The translations under genes were made by a program, and so were the position numbers. The notes beneath the pieces were generated by a model. The model saw only the letters and a program-made list of their open reading frames with translations. It had not been told where the DNA came from and ran no database searches. From an uncultured Thermomicrobiales bacterium (lineage in GTDB: Bacteria > Chloroflexota > Chloroflexia > Thermomicrobiales > UBA6265): a stretch of 7,820 nt of DNA. The DNA lies in assembly GCA_902806355.1 (NCBI GenBank), contig CADCWI010000035.1, positions 1 through 7,820 on the forward strand, written 5' to 3'. Positions within the stretch are counted from its first letter, which is position 1. Every line of letters begins with the position of its first letter. Positions 1 to 6,166 of this stretch are shown piece after piece.

Positions 1-656
1 GGAGAATCGGTTTCGAGCACGATCTGATCCAGGGGTATCGTCCCGATCACCAGTCGCAAGTCTGTTGCCGAGGCTCGGGTGGCAAGCCCGCCGAAACCGA
101 CCGTCGCCTTGTGCTCGACCACGAAGTCCCGGAGCCGCATCGTTCCATCGAAACTGTGGAATACAAGGTGTGGAAGCGTCCGCCGGTTCTCCAGCAAACT
201 CAGGACCTCACCCTCGGCCGCTCTCATGTGGATCACCGCGGGCAGGCTCAGGTCGACGGCAAGATCCAGCTGATCGTTGAATGCGGTTCGCTGGGCGGAC
301 ACGTTCGTTTCGCCCCGGAAGAAGTCGAGCCCGATCTCACCGATTGCAACCGCCTGGCTCGTCGCCACGAGCGATTCAAGATACGCTCGGAGGTCCGCCG
401 ACCATGCGTCGGCATGTCCAGGGTGGAGGCCGAGCATATGGGACATGCCCCGCACACCATTCGCAAGGGCAACAGTCGACTGCCAGCGTTCAGGCTCGAA
501 ACCGACATTGATCCACCTGGTCACACCTCGGGAACGACTTTCCTCGATGATGCTCTCCAGATCGTCGTCGTAGACGCCGCTATCGAGGTGACAATGGGTA
601 TCGATCAACTCCGACCGGACGGTGTGGTCCGACCGGTTTCCAGTGAGTTGGCTCAT
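1..656 (-). CDS. TatD-family metal-dependent hydrolase (C-terminus cut off by window edge)
   Basis: This is the N-terminal 218 codons of a TatD/YcfH-like hydrolase, an amidohydrolase-fold (TIM-barrel) enzyme with two metal ions; family members act as 3'-5' exo- or endodeoxyribonucleases. Visible metal-site motifs in order are THCHLD (His21, His23), GEIGLDFF (Glu107), VIHMRA (His143), HSFDG (His167) and ETDS (Asp217) just at the edge. The family is usually about 255-265 residues, so roughly 40 residues lie outside the window. The ATG at 656 is preceded by a modest AAGAG ribosome-binding site that overlaps the end of glmS, and the start lies 7 nt after the glmS stop, which implies co-transcription and coupling. 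There are about 18 residues before the LIDTHCHLD strand, slightly longer than usual, so a later start is possible. The family is clear; the exact substrate is not. Confidence 0.93.
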   Translation of the reverse strand, partial: MSQLTGNRSDHTVRSELIDTHCHLDSGVYDDDLESIIEESRSRGVTRWINVGFEPERWQSTVALANGVRGMSHMLGLHPGHADAWSADLRAYLESLVATSQAVAIGEIGLDFFRGETNVSAQRTAFNDQLDLAVDLSLPAVIHMRAAEGEVLSLLENRRTLPHLVFHSFDGTMRLRDFVVEHKATVGFGGLATRASATDLRLVIGTIPLDQIVLETDS

Positions 657-663
657 GACGCTC

Positions 664-2424
664 TTACTTTACGGTGACGCTCTTCGCGAGGTTCCTTGGG
701 TAATCGGGGTCCAGACCACGCGAGATCGCCATGCGATAGGCCAGGAACTGGGCAACATAGGCGTGAATGATCGGCGTCGCGATTCCGGCGCCAGGGACAT
801 CGATCGTGTCGCTGGACGAGGCGCCCCGTGGTAGACCGATACCGACAGTGTACCCGCCGCGACTTCGCAGCTCTTGTCCCGTCGATTCGATATCGATAGC
901 GAAGGAGTCATCGCTCCCGAACATCAGGCAAGGCGTGCCCGGTTCCACGAGGGCGATCGCACCATGCTTCAGCTCGCCGGCCGTGAATGCTTCGGCGTGG
1001 ACGTAACTGGCTTCCTTGATCTTGAGGGCGGCCTCCTGTGCGACGCCGACGCCGTGCCCCTTGCCGATAACGAGAATGTGCTCCGATCGAGCGAGACGTT
1101 CCGCGACCGCGTCGATCTGCCGCGAGAAGGCCACTGACCTACCAAGGTCAGTAATGATGGCAGACACGTCGGAGAGCAATCGATTGCTCTCCGACGTGTC
1201 TGCCGAACCGGGGTCGGTGGCGGACAACATCCTGCCGAGCATAGCCGTGAACGATTTGGTGGCCAGCACGCTCCGTTCCCGACCGGCGTCGAGAGGGAAT
1301 ACATGGTCCGCCATCCTGGCCGCGGTCGAATGCATGACATTGACGAGTGCCGCAGTTCGGGCACCGGCGCGCCTGGCCAGACGCAGGGCTTCCAGCAGGT
1401 CGGCGGTTTCACCACTTTGGGAGAGTCCGATCACCAAAGTATCCGGCCCAATGAAATGAGCCATCTCGGGAAAGTCGGAGGCGGCGATCGCGACCGCGCG
1501 TTTCCGCAGTGTCCGTCCAAGCCATGAGGCGCCGATCCGGGCAGCGAAGAGTGCGGAGCCACATCCGGTCAGGAAGACATGGTCCGCGCCCTGGATCAGC
1601 GCCGCCAGGCCGGAGCCGACGGATTGCTCCTGTGCGTAACAAGCCAGGATCGCCGGCTGATCCGCCATCTCCTTGGCCATGTAATGGTGGAATGATCCCA
1701 GGTGGTCTCCTCGCACCGCAGGTACGGGTTGGCTATCCGGCAGGAGTTCTCGATCCCCTTGCTGATCGTATACTTCGACCTCTCCATCATGGAGCCGCAC
1801 GATCGAGCCTTCGGCCACGATCACCATCCGGTCGGCTTGTCCATCAAGGGCATAGGGGTCAGACGCGATGTAGGCGCCCTTGGCACCGATACCGATCACG
1901 AGGGGCGAGATGTTCATCACGGCGACGATCTCGTTCCCGTGCTGATCCAGCGCGATCACCGCGTTGCTACCCTGGAGCAAGGGGAACACCTCGCGGACAG
2001 CATCGATCAGGGTTGCGTTCGTGACGAGCCGCTCTTCAAGCAGGTGGGCGATGATCTCGGAATCGGTCTCGGATACGATCCGGTGATGGTGGTCGAGCGT
2101 CTCACGGAGGAGTGCCGCGTTCTCGACGATGCCGTTATGGACGATCGCGATCCGGCCGGTGCAGTCGAGATGCGGATGGGCGTTCGCTTCGGTTACGCCA
2201 CCGTGCGTTGCCCACCGTGTATGGCCCACAGCCAGGGACGATTGTCCCGTAAGCGGGAGCGTCAGCGGCACGCGGCCCGTCTTCTTGACCGTTTGAAGAC
2301 TGTCTCCCTGTTGCCAGACGATACCCCATGAGTCATAGCCCCGGTACTCCAGGGACCTGAGTGCCGTGCCGACCGTCTCGGCGACATCGTGCCGTTCACC
2401 CGCGTACCCAAAGATTCCACACAT
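664..2424 (-). CDS. glmS: Glutamine--fructose-6-phosphate aminotransferase (isomerizing), GlmS
   Basis: GlmS makes glucosamine-6-phosphate from fructose-6-phosphate and glutamine, the first step toward UDP-GlcNAc for peptidoglycan; it is cytosolic. The 586-residue protein begins MCGIFGYAG, so Cys2 becomes the N-terminal nucleophile after Met removal. The class II glutamine amidotransferase domain (about 1-215) shows HTRWATHG (68-75), VHNGIVEN (95-102) and ETDSEI (119-124). The first SIS domain (about 265-400) has SQSGETAD (335-342); the second (about 445-575) has AALKIKE (465-471) and HAEAFTAGELKHG (476-488). The C-terminus is PRNLAKSVTVK, matching the family tail that carries the catalytic lysine. 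An in-frame ATG exists 99 nt upstream, but only the start at 2424 exposes the catalytic cysteine, and it has GAGGG 9 nt upstream. Oddities are CGSA where E. coli has CGTS, LATK where it has ASTK, and a perfect 46-bp palindrome in the inter-SIS linker. Confidence 0.96.
   Translation of the reverse strand: MCGIFGYAGERHDVAETVGTALRSLEYRGYDSWGIVWQQGDSLQTVKKTGRVPLTLPLTGQSSLAVGHTRWATHGGVTEANAHPHLDCTGRIAIVHNGIVENAALLRETLDHHHRIVSETDSEIIAHLLEERLVTNATLIDAVREVFPLLQGSNAVIALDQHGNEIVAVMNISPLVIGIGAKGAYIASDPYALDGQADRMVIVAEGSIVRLHDGEVEVYDQQGDRELLPDSQPVPAVRGDHLGSFHHYMAKEMADQPAILACYAQEQSVGSGLAALIQGADHVFLTGCGSALFAARIGASWLGRTLRKRAVAIAASDFPEMAHFIGPDTLVIGLSQSGETADLLEALRLARRAGARTAALVNVMHSTAARMADHVFPLDAGRERSVLATKSFTAMLGRMLSATDPGSADTSESNRLLSDVSAIITDLGRSVAFSRQIDAVAERLARSEHILVIGKGHGVGVAQEAALKIKEASYVHAEAFTAGELKHGAIALVEPGTPCLMFGSDDSFAIDIESTGQELRSRGGYTVGIGLPRGASSSDTIDVPGAGIATPIIHAYVAQFLAYRMAISRGLDPDYPRNLAKSVTVK
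1133..1152. repeat. Short hairpin adjacent to the glmS palindrome
   Basis: A perfect inverted repeat with arms ACTGACCT and AGGTCAGT (8 bp) and a 4-nt loop. It lies within glmS codons 425-431, only 6 nt from the 46-bp palindrome. In the glmS transcript the large palindrome comes first and this hairpin second. An 8-bp stem alone could arise by chance. Confidence 0.7.
1159..1204. repeat. Perfect 46-bp palindrome inside glmS
   Basis: The arms are 23 bp each with no spacer, centred on ATCGAT between 1181 and 1182. The left arm begins GGCAGACACGTCGGAGAGCA and the right arm is its exact reverse complement. Pairing stops at T1158/G1205. On the glmS strand it covers residues 408-422 (ADTSESNRLLSDVSA) plus one base, and the plus strand encodes the same 15 residues. 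It sits in the linker between the two SIS domains, which stay in one reading frame on both sides. The inter-SIS spacing (about 61 residues from the ATKSF motif to the GKG motif) is close to E. coli GlmS as I recall it, so the palindrome has replaced rather than lengthened the linker. In RNA it could form a very stable hairpin. Confidence 0.97.
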
Positions 2425-2433
2425 GCCGAGATA

Positions 2434-2438
2434 CCCTC
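2434..2438 (-). promoter_or_regulatory. glmS ribosome-binding site
   Basis: GAGGG on the minus strand lies 9 nt before the ATG at 2424. It decides the start in favour of the Met-Cys-Gly-Ile form over the upstream in-frame ATG at 2523. Confidence 0.6.
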
Positions 2439-2788
2439 GCTTGTCAGACGCCGGTGGACATGTGTCCGAATCGCATGCACGCACAACGACCAGCGGCGCA
2501 TTGAGGATGCACCACATGGACACGTCAGCGTACGTGGACAGGATGGATGGACCACGGCGACGTCATTCAATTCGATTTCAACGAGGGAATGAGGGGGGGC
2601 GCTGACCGCGTCAGCCGGGAAATGCACGCGAGCGTTACGTTGTCGTCCCGTCACCGGAACGGTTTGGTGTCGCTCTGTCGACCGTGCGGCCGGGGAACCA
2701 TCCGCCGAAGGGTTCGATCGGTTCCCACCTCGTCAACTCGATCTCCTGGTCGAGTCCAGGCGCTACGAAAAGTGAATCAGTCCACACT

Positions 2789-2814
2789 CGTTCCCATCGG
2801 CAGTATAGGGAACG
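2789..2814. repeat. Stem-loop in the purB leader (first)
   Basis: Inverted repeat CGTTCCC / GGGAACG (7 bp) with a 12-nt loop. It lies 108 nt before the purB start and 9 nt before a second, longer stem-loop. There is no T-run, so it does not look like a terminator. Confidence 0.45.
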
Positions 2815-2823
2815 GACAGGCTT

Positions 2824-2863
2824 ACCACAATCCCCGCCACGTATACTTCGTGTGGATTGTGGT
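2824..2863 (+). promoter_or_regulatory. Palindromic element with -10-like box upstream of purB
   Basis: The arms ACCACAATCC (2824-2833) and GGATTGTGGT (2854-2863) are perfect reverse complements. Inside them CACG / CGTG (2838-2841, 2849-2852) pairs again around a 7-nt loop. The loop contains TATACT (2842-2847), one mismatch from the bacterial -10 consensus, but no good -35 is visible at the usual distance. The layout could be an operator over a purine-operon promoter, or an mRNA hairpin in the leader. The inverted repeat is certain; its function is inferred. Confidence 0.4.
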
Positions 2864-2908
2864 TGACGAAGCGCGGCCGGCTGTGACGGACCCCTGAGAC
2901 GCCAGATG

Positions 2909-2914
2909 AAGGGA
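2909..2914 (+). promoter_or_regulatory. purB ribosome-binding site
   Basis: AAGGGA lies 7 nt before GTG 2922 but only 4 nt before GTG 2919. This spacing, together with the family N-terminus, favours 2922 as the start. Confidence 0.5.
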
Positions 2915-2921
2915 CGAGGTG

Positions 2922-4223
2922 GTGATAGAGCGGTATACACGACCGGCGATGGGCCACCTCTGGACCGACGACGCCAAGGTCCAGAGGTGGCTGGCGGTCG
3001 AGATCGCGGTCAGTGAAGCCTGGGCGGAACGAGGTCGAATTCCCGCTTCCGCTATGGAAGAGATCCGGACGGCGCGGTGCGACCTTGGGCGCATGAAGGA
3101 GATCGAACAGGAGACCGATCACGATGTCATCGCGTTCCTCCGTGCGGTCGGCGAATCCGTCGGCGAAGCGGCCAGGTTCATCCACCTGGGGTTGACCTCC
3201 TCGGATGTTGTCGACACCGGTCTCGCCCTCCAGGCGCGTGATGCCGGATCACTCCTGCTCCGCGAACTCGACGCCCTGGTCGACGTGGTGGGCGCGCGAG
3301 CGCTGGAGCACAAGCGCACGCTCACCATTGGCCGCTCCCACGGAATGCACGCCGAGCCGACAACCTTCGGGCTCAAGATGACCGTCTGGTTCGACGAGCT
3401 GCGCCGCCACCGCGAACGGTTGCAGCTTGCGGCTGCGCATATCGCCGTCGGGAAGATATCGGGCGCCGTCGGAACGCACGCTCATGTACCACCCGACCTG
3501 GAAGAGGCCGTGTGCCGGGAGCTGGGTCTGGGTGTCGAACTGGCATCGAATCAGGTCGTGCAACGTGACCGGCACGCTTTCTTCATCACCACGCTTTGCG
3601 GGATTGGCGCGACACTCGAAAAGATCTCCATCGAGATCCGGCATCTCCAGCGGAGCGAAGTAGGGGAGGCCGAGGAGTTTTTCGGCGAAGGCAATCAGGG
3701 TTCCTCGGCGATGCCGCACAAGCGAAACCCTCATGCGTCGGAACGGATCAGCGGGCTATCACGCCTTCTCCGCGGGTACGCGACGACGGCGTTCGAGAAC
3801 GTGGCGTTGTGGCACGAGCGGGACATCAGCCACAGCTCGGCGGAACGAGTGATCTTTCCCGACGCCTGCGTCGTTCTCGACTTCATGCTTGGGGAGACAC
3901 GAGAGATCCTCGAGCACCTGGTCATCTATCCCGAGCGCATGGTTGCGAACCTCGAGCTGACACATGGGCTGATCTATTCCCAGCGGGTCTTGCTGGCGCT
4001 CGTTGACGCCGGCATGGGCCGGCAGGAGGCATACAAGCTGGTCCAGCGACACGCTCACTCATCCACATCGTTCCGGGATGCGATCGCGGCCGATCCTGCG
4101 GTGACCGCTCGCCTCCCTGACACGCTCCTCGATCACCTCTTCGATCCATGGCAGCAGCTCCAGCACCTCGATGCCAGCTTCGATCGGCTCGGCCTCCATG
4201 AGAGAGTCCCCATTGCGACCTGA
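2922..4223 (+). CDS. purB: Adenylosuccinate lyase
   Basis: PurB catalyses two beta-eliminations that release fumarate: SAICAR to AICAR, and adenylosuccinate to AMP. It belongs to the fumarase/aspartase superfamily and acts as a cytosolic homotetramer. The 433-residue length matches B. subtilis PurB (about 430). Motifs are MIERYTRP at the N-terminus, TDHDVIAF (65-72), TSSD (92-95), GRSHGMHAEP (137-146, general-acid histidine), and the signature loop GSSAMPHKRNP (260-270) with the catalytic serine, then HERDISHSSAER (298-309). Two adjacent GTG codons (2919, 2922) could start it; I chose 2922 because it gives the family N-terminus and sits 7 nt after AAGGGA (2909-2914). It is the first gene of the purine operon and overlaps purC. 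An unusually strong inverted repeat lies in codons 11-24. Confidence 0.96.
   Translation: MIERYTRPAMGHLWTDDAKVQRWLAVEIAVSEAWAERGRIPASAMEEIRTARCDLGRMKEIEQETDHDVIAFLRAVGESVGEAARFIHLGLTSSDVVDTGLALQARDAGSLLLRELDALVDVVGARALEHKRTLTIGRSHGMHAEPTTFGLKMTVWFDELRRHRERLQLAAAHIAVGKISGAVGTHAHVPPDLEEAVCRELGLGVELASNQVVQRDRHAFFITTLCGIGATLEKISIEIRHLQRSEVGEAEEFFGEGNQGSSAMPHKRNPHASERISGLSRLLRGYATTAFENVALWHERDISHSSAERVIFPDACVVLDFMLGETREILEHLVIYPERMVANLELTHGLIYSQRVLLALVDAGMGRQEAYKLVQRHAHSSTSFRDAIAADPAVTARLPDTLLDHLFDPWQQLQHLDASFDRLGLHERVPIAT
2953..2991. repeat. Perfect 14-bp inverted repeat in the start of purB
   Basis: Arms GCCACCTCTGGACC (2953-2966) and GGTCCAGAGGTGGC (2978-2991) are exact reverse complements around an 11-nt loop. 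It lies 31 nt after the chosen start and covers residues 11-24 (GHLWTDDAKVQRWL). The encoded residues look normal for PurB. In mRNA this would be a strong GC-rich hairpin close to the ribosome landing site. Confidence 0.93.
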
Positions 4224-5142
4224 GCCGTATTCCATCCGAAGCGGCGTCACCGACGTCTCTCTCCACACCTACCCGCTGGAACGACAGGGCAAGGTGCGGG
4301 ATATCTTCCGGGTTGGCGAGAGGCTCCTGATCGTCGCGACCGATCGTCTTTCCGCATTCGATGTCGTGCTGCCGACACCCATCCCCGGCAAGGGCATCGT
4401 GCTCACGGAAATTTCGGATTTCTGGTTCGATTCCCTGCACGGGATCGTGCCAAATCACCAGTCCAGCATGACACTCGATGATCTCACGCTCACCGCGGTC
4501 GAGCGGCGGCTCCTGGGTGGGCGGTCGTCTGTCGTCGAGCGGGCCGATCGGATCGATGTCGAATGTGTCGTTCGCGGCTACCTGGCGGGGTCCGGCTGGA
4601 AGGAATACGAGGCCTCCGGCACTCTCGCGGGAGAACCTTTGCCGGTCGGTCTTCCCCGCGCGGGCAAGCTGACCAAACCGCGTTTCACGCCGGCGATCAA
4701 GAACGACACGGGGCACGATCAGAACATCTCCCGATCCGTCCTGGCGGATCGGATCGGTGAGAGCCTTGCACGCCAGCTGGAAGAGACCAGTCTCCAGTTG
4801 TTCGCGAGGGCCAGCGCTATCGCCAGCCGGGCCGGTTTCATCATCGCCGACACAAAATTCGAGTTCGGCATGATCGACGGCCAGCTCTCGCTCATCGACG
4901 AGGCGCTGACGCCGGACAGCTCCCGTTACTGGGATGCCGCCGCCTGGCAACCAGGAGTGGAGCCCCCGAGCTTCGATAAACAGGTGGTGCGGGACTGGCT
5001 TGAATCCACTGGCTGGGACAAGCATCCGCCTGGTCCCATCCTTCCGGACCACATCATCCAGACCGCGAGCGACCGCTATCGGCGCGTGCGCGACCGTCTC
5101 TTCGCCACAAGAACGTCACACGCAGGAACGGAGGAGCCTTGA
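4198..5142 (+). CDS. purC: Phosphoribosylaminoimidazole-succinocarboxamide synthase (SAICAR synthase)
   Basis: PurC ligates aspartate to CAIR using ATP, forming SAICAR, the substrate PurB then cleaves. The 314-residue protein has the ATP-grasp-like N-terminal motif GKVRDIF (31-37), TDRLSAFD (48-55), VECVVRGYLAGSGWKEY (121-137), FTPAIKND and HDQNIS (163-178), IADTKFEFG (216-224) and DEALTPDSSRYW (234-245). These are standard for the longer SAICAR synthase form of about 290-315 residues. The start is uncertain: ATG 4198 overlaps the purB end by 26 nt but has no good ribosome-binding site; TTG 4213 has GAGAG 6 nt upstream; ATG 4171 is unlikely. Translation is probably coupled to purB. The stop overlaps the purS start. 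Confidence 0.94.
   Translation: MRESPLRPEPYSIRSGVTDVSLHTYPLERQGKVRDIFRVGERLLIVATDRLSAFDVVLPTPIPGKGIVLTEISDFWFDSLHGIVPNHQSSMTLDDLTLTAVERRLLGGRSSVVERADRIDVECVVRGYLAGSGWKEYEASGTLAGEPLPVGLPRAGKLTKPRFTPAIKNDTGHDQNISRSVLADRIGESLARQLEETSLQLFARASAIASRAGFIIADTKFEFGMIDGQLSLIDEALTPDSSRYWDAAAWQPGVEPPSFDKQVVRDWLESTGWDKHPPGPILPDHIIQTASDRYRRVRDRLFATRTSHAGTEEP
5130..5136 (+). promoter_or_regulatory. purS ribosome-binding site
   Basis: GGAGGAG lies just before the TTG at 5139, with 4 nt between the GGAGG core and the start codon. It supports the rare TTG start, since no ATG or GTG lies near the expected PurS N-terminus. Confidence 0.6.
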
Positions 5143-5417
5143 GCGACAGGACCTGGCTGATCGAAGCCGAGATCATGCCAAAACGGGGAGTGAACGATCC
5201 GCAGGGAGATGTGATCAAGGGCAGCCTCGACGCGCTTGGCTTCGCCGGCGTCGGGCAGGTGCGCTGCGGAAAGGTGATCCGCATCCAGGTCACGGCACCG
5301 TCCGTTGAACGCGCGCGCGCCGAGGGCACCGCGATGTGCGACAAGCTCTTGGCCAACCCGGTAATCGAGGAGTACACGCTCTCGGTCTCCACCGCCGAGG
5401 GGGAGAACACGAGATGA
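5139..5417 (+). CDS. purS: Phosphoribosylformylglycinamidine synthase subunit PurS
   Basis: PurS is the small subunit that bridges PurQ and the small-form PurL in FGAM synthase, helping ammonia pass from PurQ to PurL. The 92-residue product has the family pattern: an N-terminal beta-strand (TWLIEAEIMPKRGVNDPQG), a helix (IKGSLDALGF), then VRCGKVIRIQV and a C-terminal strand (EEYTLSV). B. subtilis PurS is about 84 residues. It starts with TTG, whose last two bases are shared with the purC stop in TTGA, and it ends in ATGA, shared with the purQ start. Both junctions imply translational coupling, suited to fixed subunit ratios. Confidence 0.92.
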   Translation: MSDRTWLIEAEIMPKRGVNDPQGDVIKGSLDALGFAGVGQVRCGKVIRIQVTAPSVERARAEGTAMCDKLLANPVIEEYTLSVSTAEGENTR

Positions 5418-6121
5418 GCGGAACATTCACCGTTGGTGTCGTTTCGTTTCCGGGTAGTAATGGCGATCACGACGCCATGTATGCCTTCGAGCACCAGATC
5501 GGGGCCAACGTCCGCGCGATCGACTACCGGGAGACCAGCCTGCATGGCATTGACGCCGTCGTGCTTCCTGGCGGATTTTCGTATGGGGACGCCTTGCGCT
5601 GCGGAGCGATCGCGCGGTTTGCACCGGTGATGTCCGCGATTCGCGAGTTCGCGAATACCGGAGGTCCCGTACTTGGAATCTGCAATGGTTTCCAGATCCT
5701 CTGCGAAGCGCATCTCTTGCCGGGAGCGCTGCTGAGAAACCAGTCGCTGCGGTTCCACTGCTTCCGCACCGCCATCCGTATCGAGCGGGGAGACACGGCC
5801 TGGACGCGCGGCGTAGAGAGGGGTGAAGTCCTGATCCTTCCGGTAGCGCACGGCGAGGGATCGTACTTCATCGACGACGCGGGTTTGGCGAACCTTATGG
5901 TGAACGATCAGGTGGTCGCGCGCTATTGCGAACCGGATGGAACGCGGTCCGATCGGGCGAACGCCAACGGATCGGTTGACCACATCGCCGCGATCTGCAA
6001 CCGCCAGGGAAACGTGGTGGGCCTGATGCCGCATCCGGAACGAGCGTCGGACCCGGTGCTCGGCGGAGCCGACGGTGCGCGGTTGCTCCGCAGTGTGGTG
6101 ACGACGGGTTCATTACGTTGA
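5414..6121 (+). CDS. purQ: Phosphoribosylformylglycinamidine synthase subunit PurQ (glutaminase)
   Basis: PurQ hydrolyses glutamine to supply ammonia to PurL, which converts FGAR to FGAM. It is a class I glutamine amidotransferase of 235 residues, close to the usual 220-235. Visible motifs are VVSFPGSNGDHD (9-20), LPGGFSYGDALRCG (51-64), the nucleophile elbow LGICNGFQ with Cys90, LLRNQS (106-111), AHGEG (145-149) and MPHPER with His207 and Glu209. The family usually has Cys in FPGSNCD; here it is Gly, outside the catalytic triad. The ATG overlaps the purS stop as ATGA and has GGGAG 8 nt upstream. PurL does not follow, so the large subunit must be encoded elsewhere. Confidence 0.95.
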   Translation: MSGTFTVGVVSFPGSNGDHDAMYAFEHQIGANVRAIDYRETSLHGIDAVVLPGGFSYGDALRCGAIARFAPVMSAIREFANTGGPVLGICNGFQILCEAHLLPGALLRNQSLRFHCFRTAIRIERGDTAWTRGVERGEVLILPVAHGEGSYFIDDAGLANLMVNDQVVARYCEPDGTRSDRANANGSVDHIAAICNRQGNVVGLMPHPERASDPVLGGADGARLLRSVVTTGSLR

Positions 6122-6166
6122 CGTAACGGAAGAACTGGGGCCGGGAAAGAGCAAGGGGGGGATTCC

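Larger units (their letters stand above)
2547..2866 (+). pseudogene. Possible frameshifted remnant of a MazF/PemK-like toxin
   Basis: Starting at ATG 2547 one frame reads MDHGDVIQFDFNEG, which resembles the first beta-strand of MazF/PemK-type endoribonucleases (RGDVIxxDFxP). Similarity then stops. In another frame, from about 2609 onward, comes RERYVVVPSPERFGVAL, which resembles the next MazF segment (RRPALVLSPExF), followed by LVNSISW, loosely like the VDQVRSLDW strand. The shift falls near a 7-G run (2593-2599) and a small inverted repeat, GCTGAC-CGC-GTCAGC (2601-2615). The second frame has a TGA at 2603-2605 just before the similarity starts, so a single-base change in the G run alone would not restore the gene. 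No MazE-like antitoxin is visible upstream. This is a pattern match by eye to short motifs and could be chance. Confidence 0.3.
2425..2921. other. Divergent intergenic region between glmS and purB
   Basis: About 500 bp separate the two outward-facing gene groups, so promoters for both should lie here. No convincing intact gene is seen on either strand. It contains the glmS ribosome-binding site, a MazF-like remnant, two stem-loops nearer purB and the purB ribosome-binding site. I see no strong paired -35/-10 boxes; the best -10-like element is TATACT at 2842-2847. I see no glmS ribozyme core and no purine riboswitch core. Confidence 0.7.

Noticed and set aside
111..677. Open frame of 188 codons on the plus strand at the left edge
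   Set aside because: It is antisense to the TatD-family gene, whose metal-binding motifs are all visible on the minus strand.
1605..1670. GGATCAGC / GCTGATCC inverted repeat in glmS
   Set aside because: 8-bp arms separated by more than 50 nt in coding sequence; expected by chance.
2425..2523. N-terminal extension of glmS from the ATG at 2523
   Set aside because: The 33 extra residues would bury the catalytic cysteine, which must be N-terminal after Met removal; the ATG at 2424 has its own ribosome-binding site.
2425..2600. glmS ribozyme upstream of glmS
   Set aside because: The conserved ribozyme core was looked for on the minus strand and not found, and glmS is only about 100-200 nt from any plausible start.
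2366..2605. Possible antitoxin gene upstream of the MazF-like remnant
   Set aside because: The plus-strand frames overlap the start of glmS in antisense and show no MazE/AbrB-like DNA-binding pattern.
2780..2910. Purine riboswitch in the purB leader
   Set aside because: The three-way junction with its conserved loop sequences is not present; only simple stem-loops are seen.
3922..5052. Long open frame of 376 codons on the minus strand opposite purB and purC
   Set aside because: It lies antisense to two genes with complete family motifs, has low-complexity R/G/D-rich composition and shows no recognisable domain; it is a shadow of high-GC coding sequence.
5054..6034. Open frame of 326 codons on the minus strand opposite purS and purQ
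   Set aside because: It is antisense to clearly identified genes and has no recognisable motif.
6113..6126. TTACGT-TG-ACGTAA inverted repeat over the purQ stop codon
   Set aside because: The arms are only 6 bp with a 2-nt spacer, too tight to form a hairpin terminator, and the TTGACG inside has no matching -10 box; likely chance.
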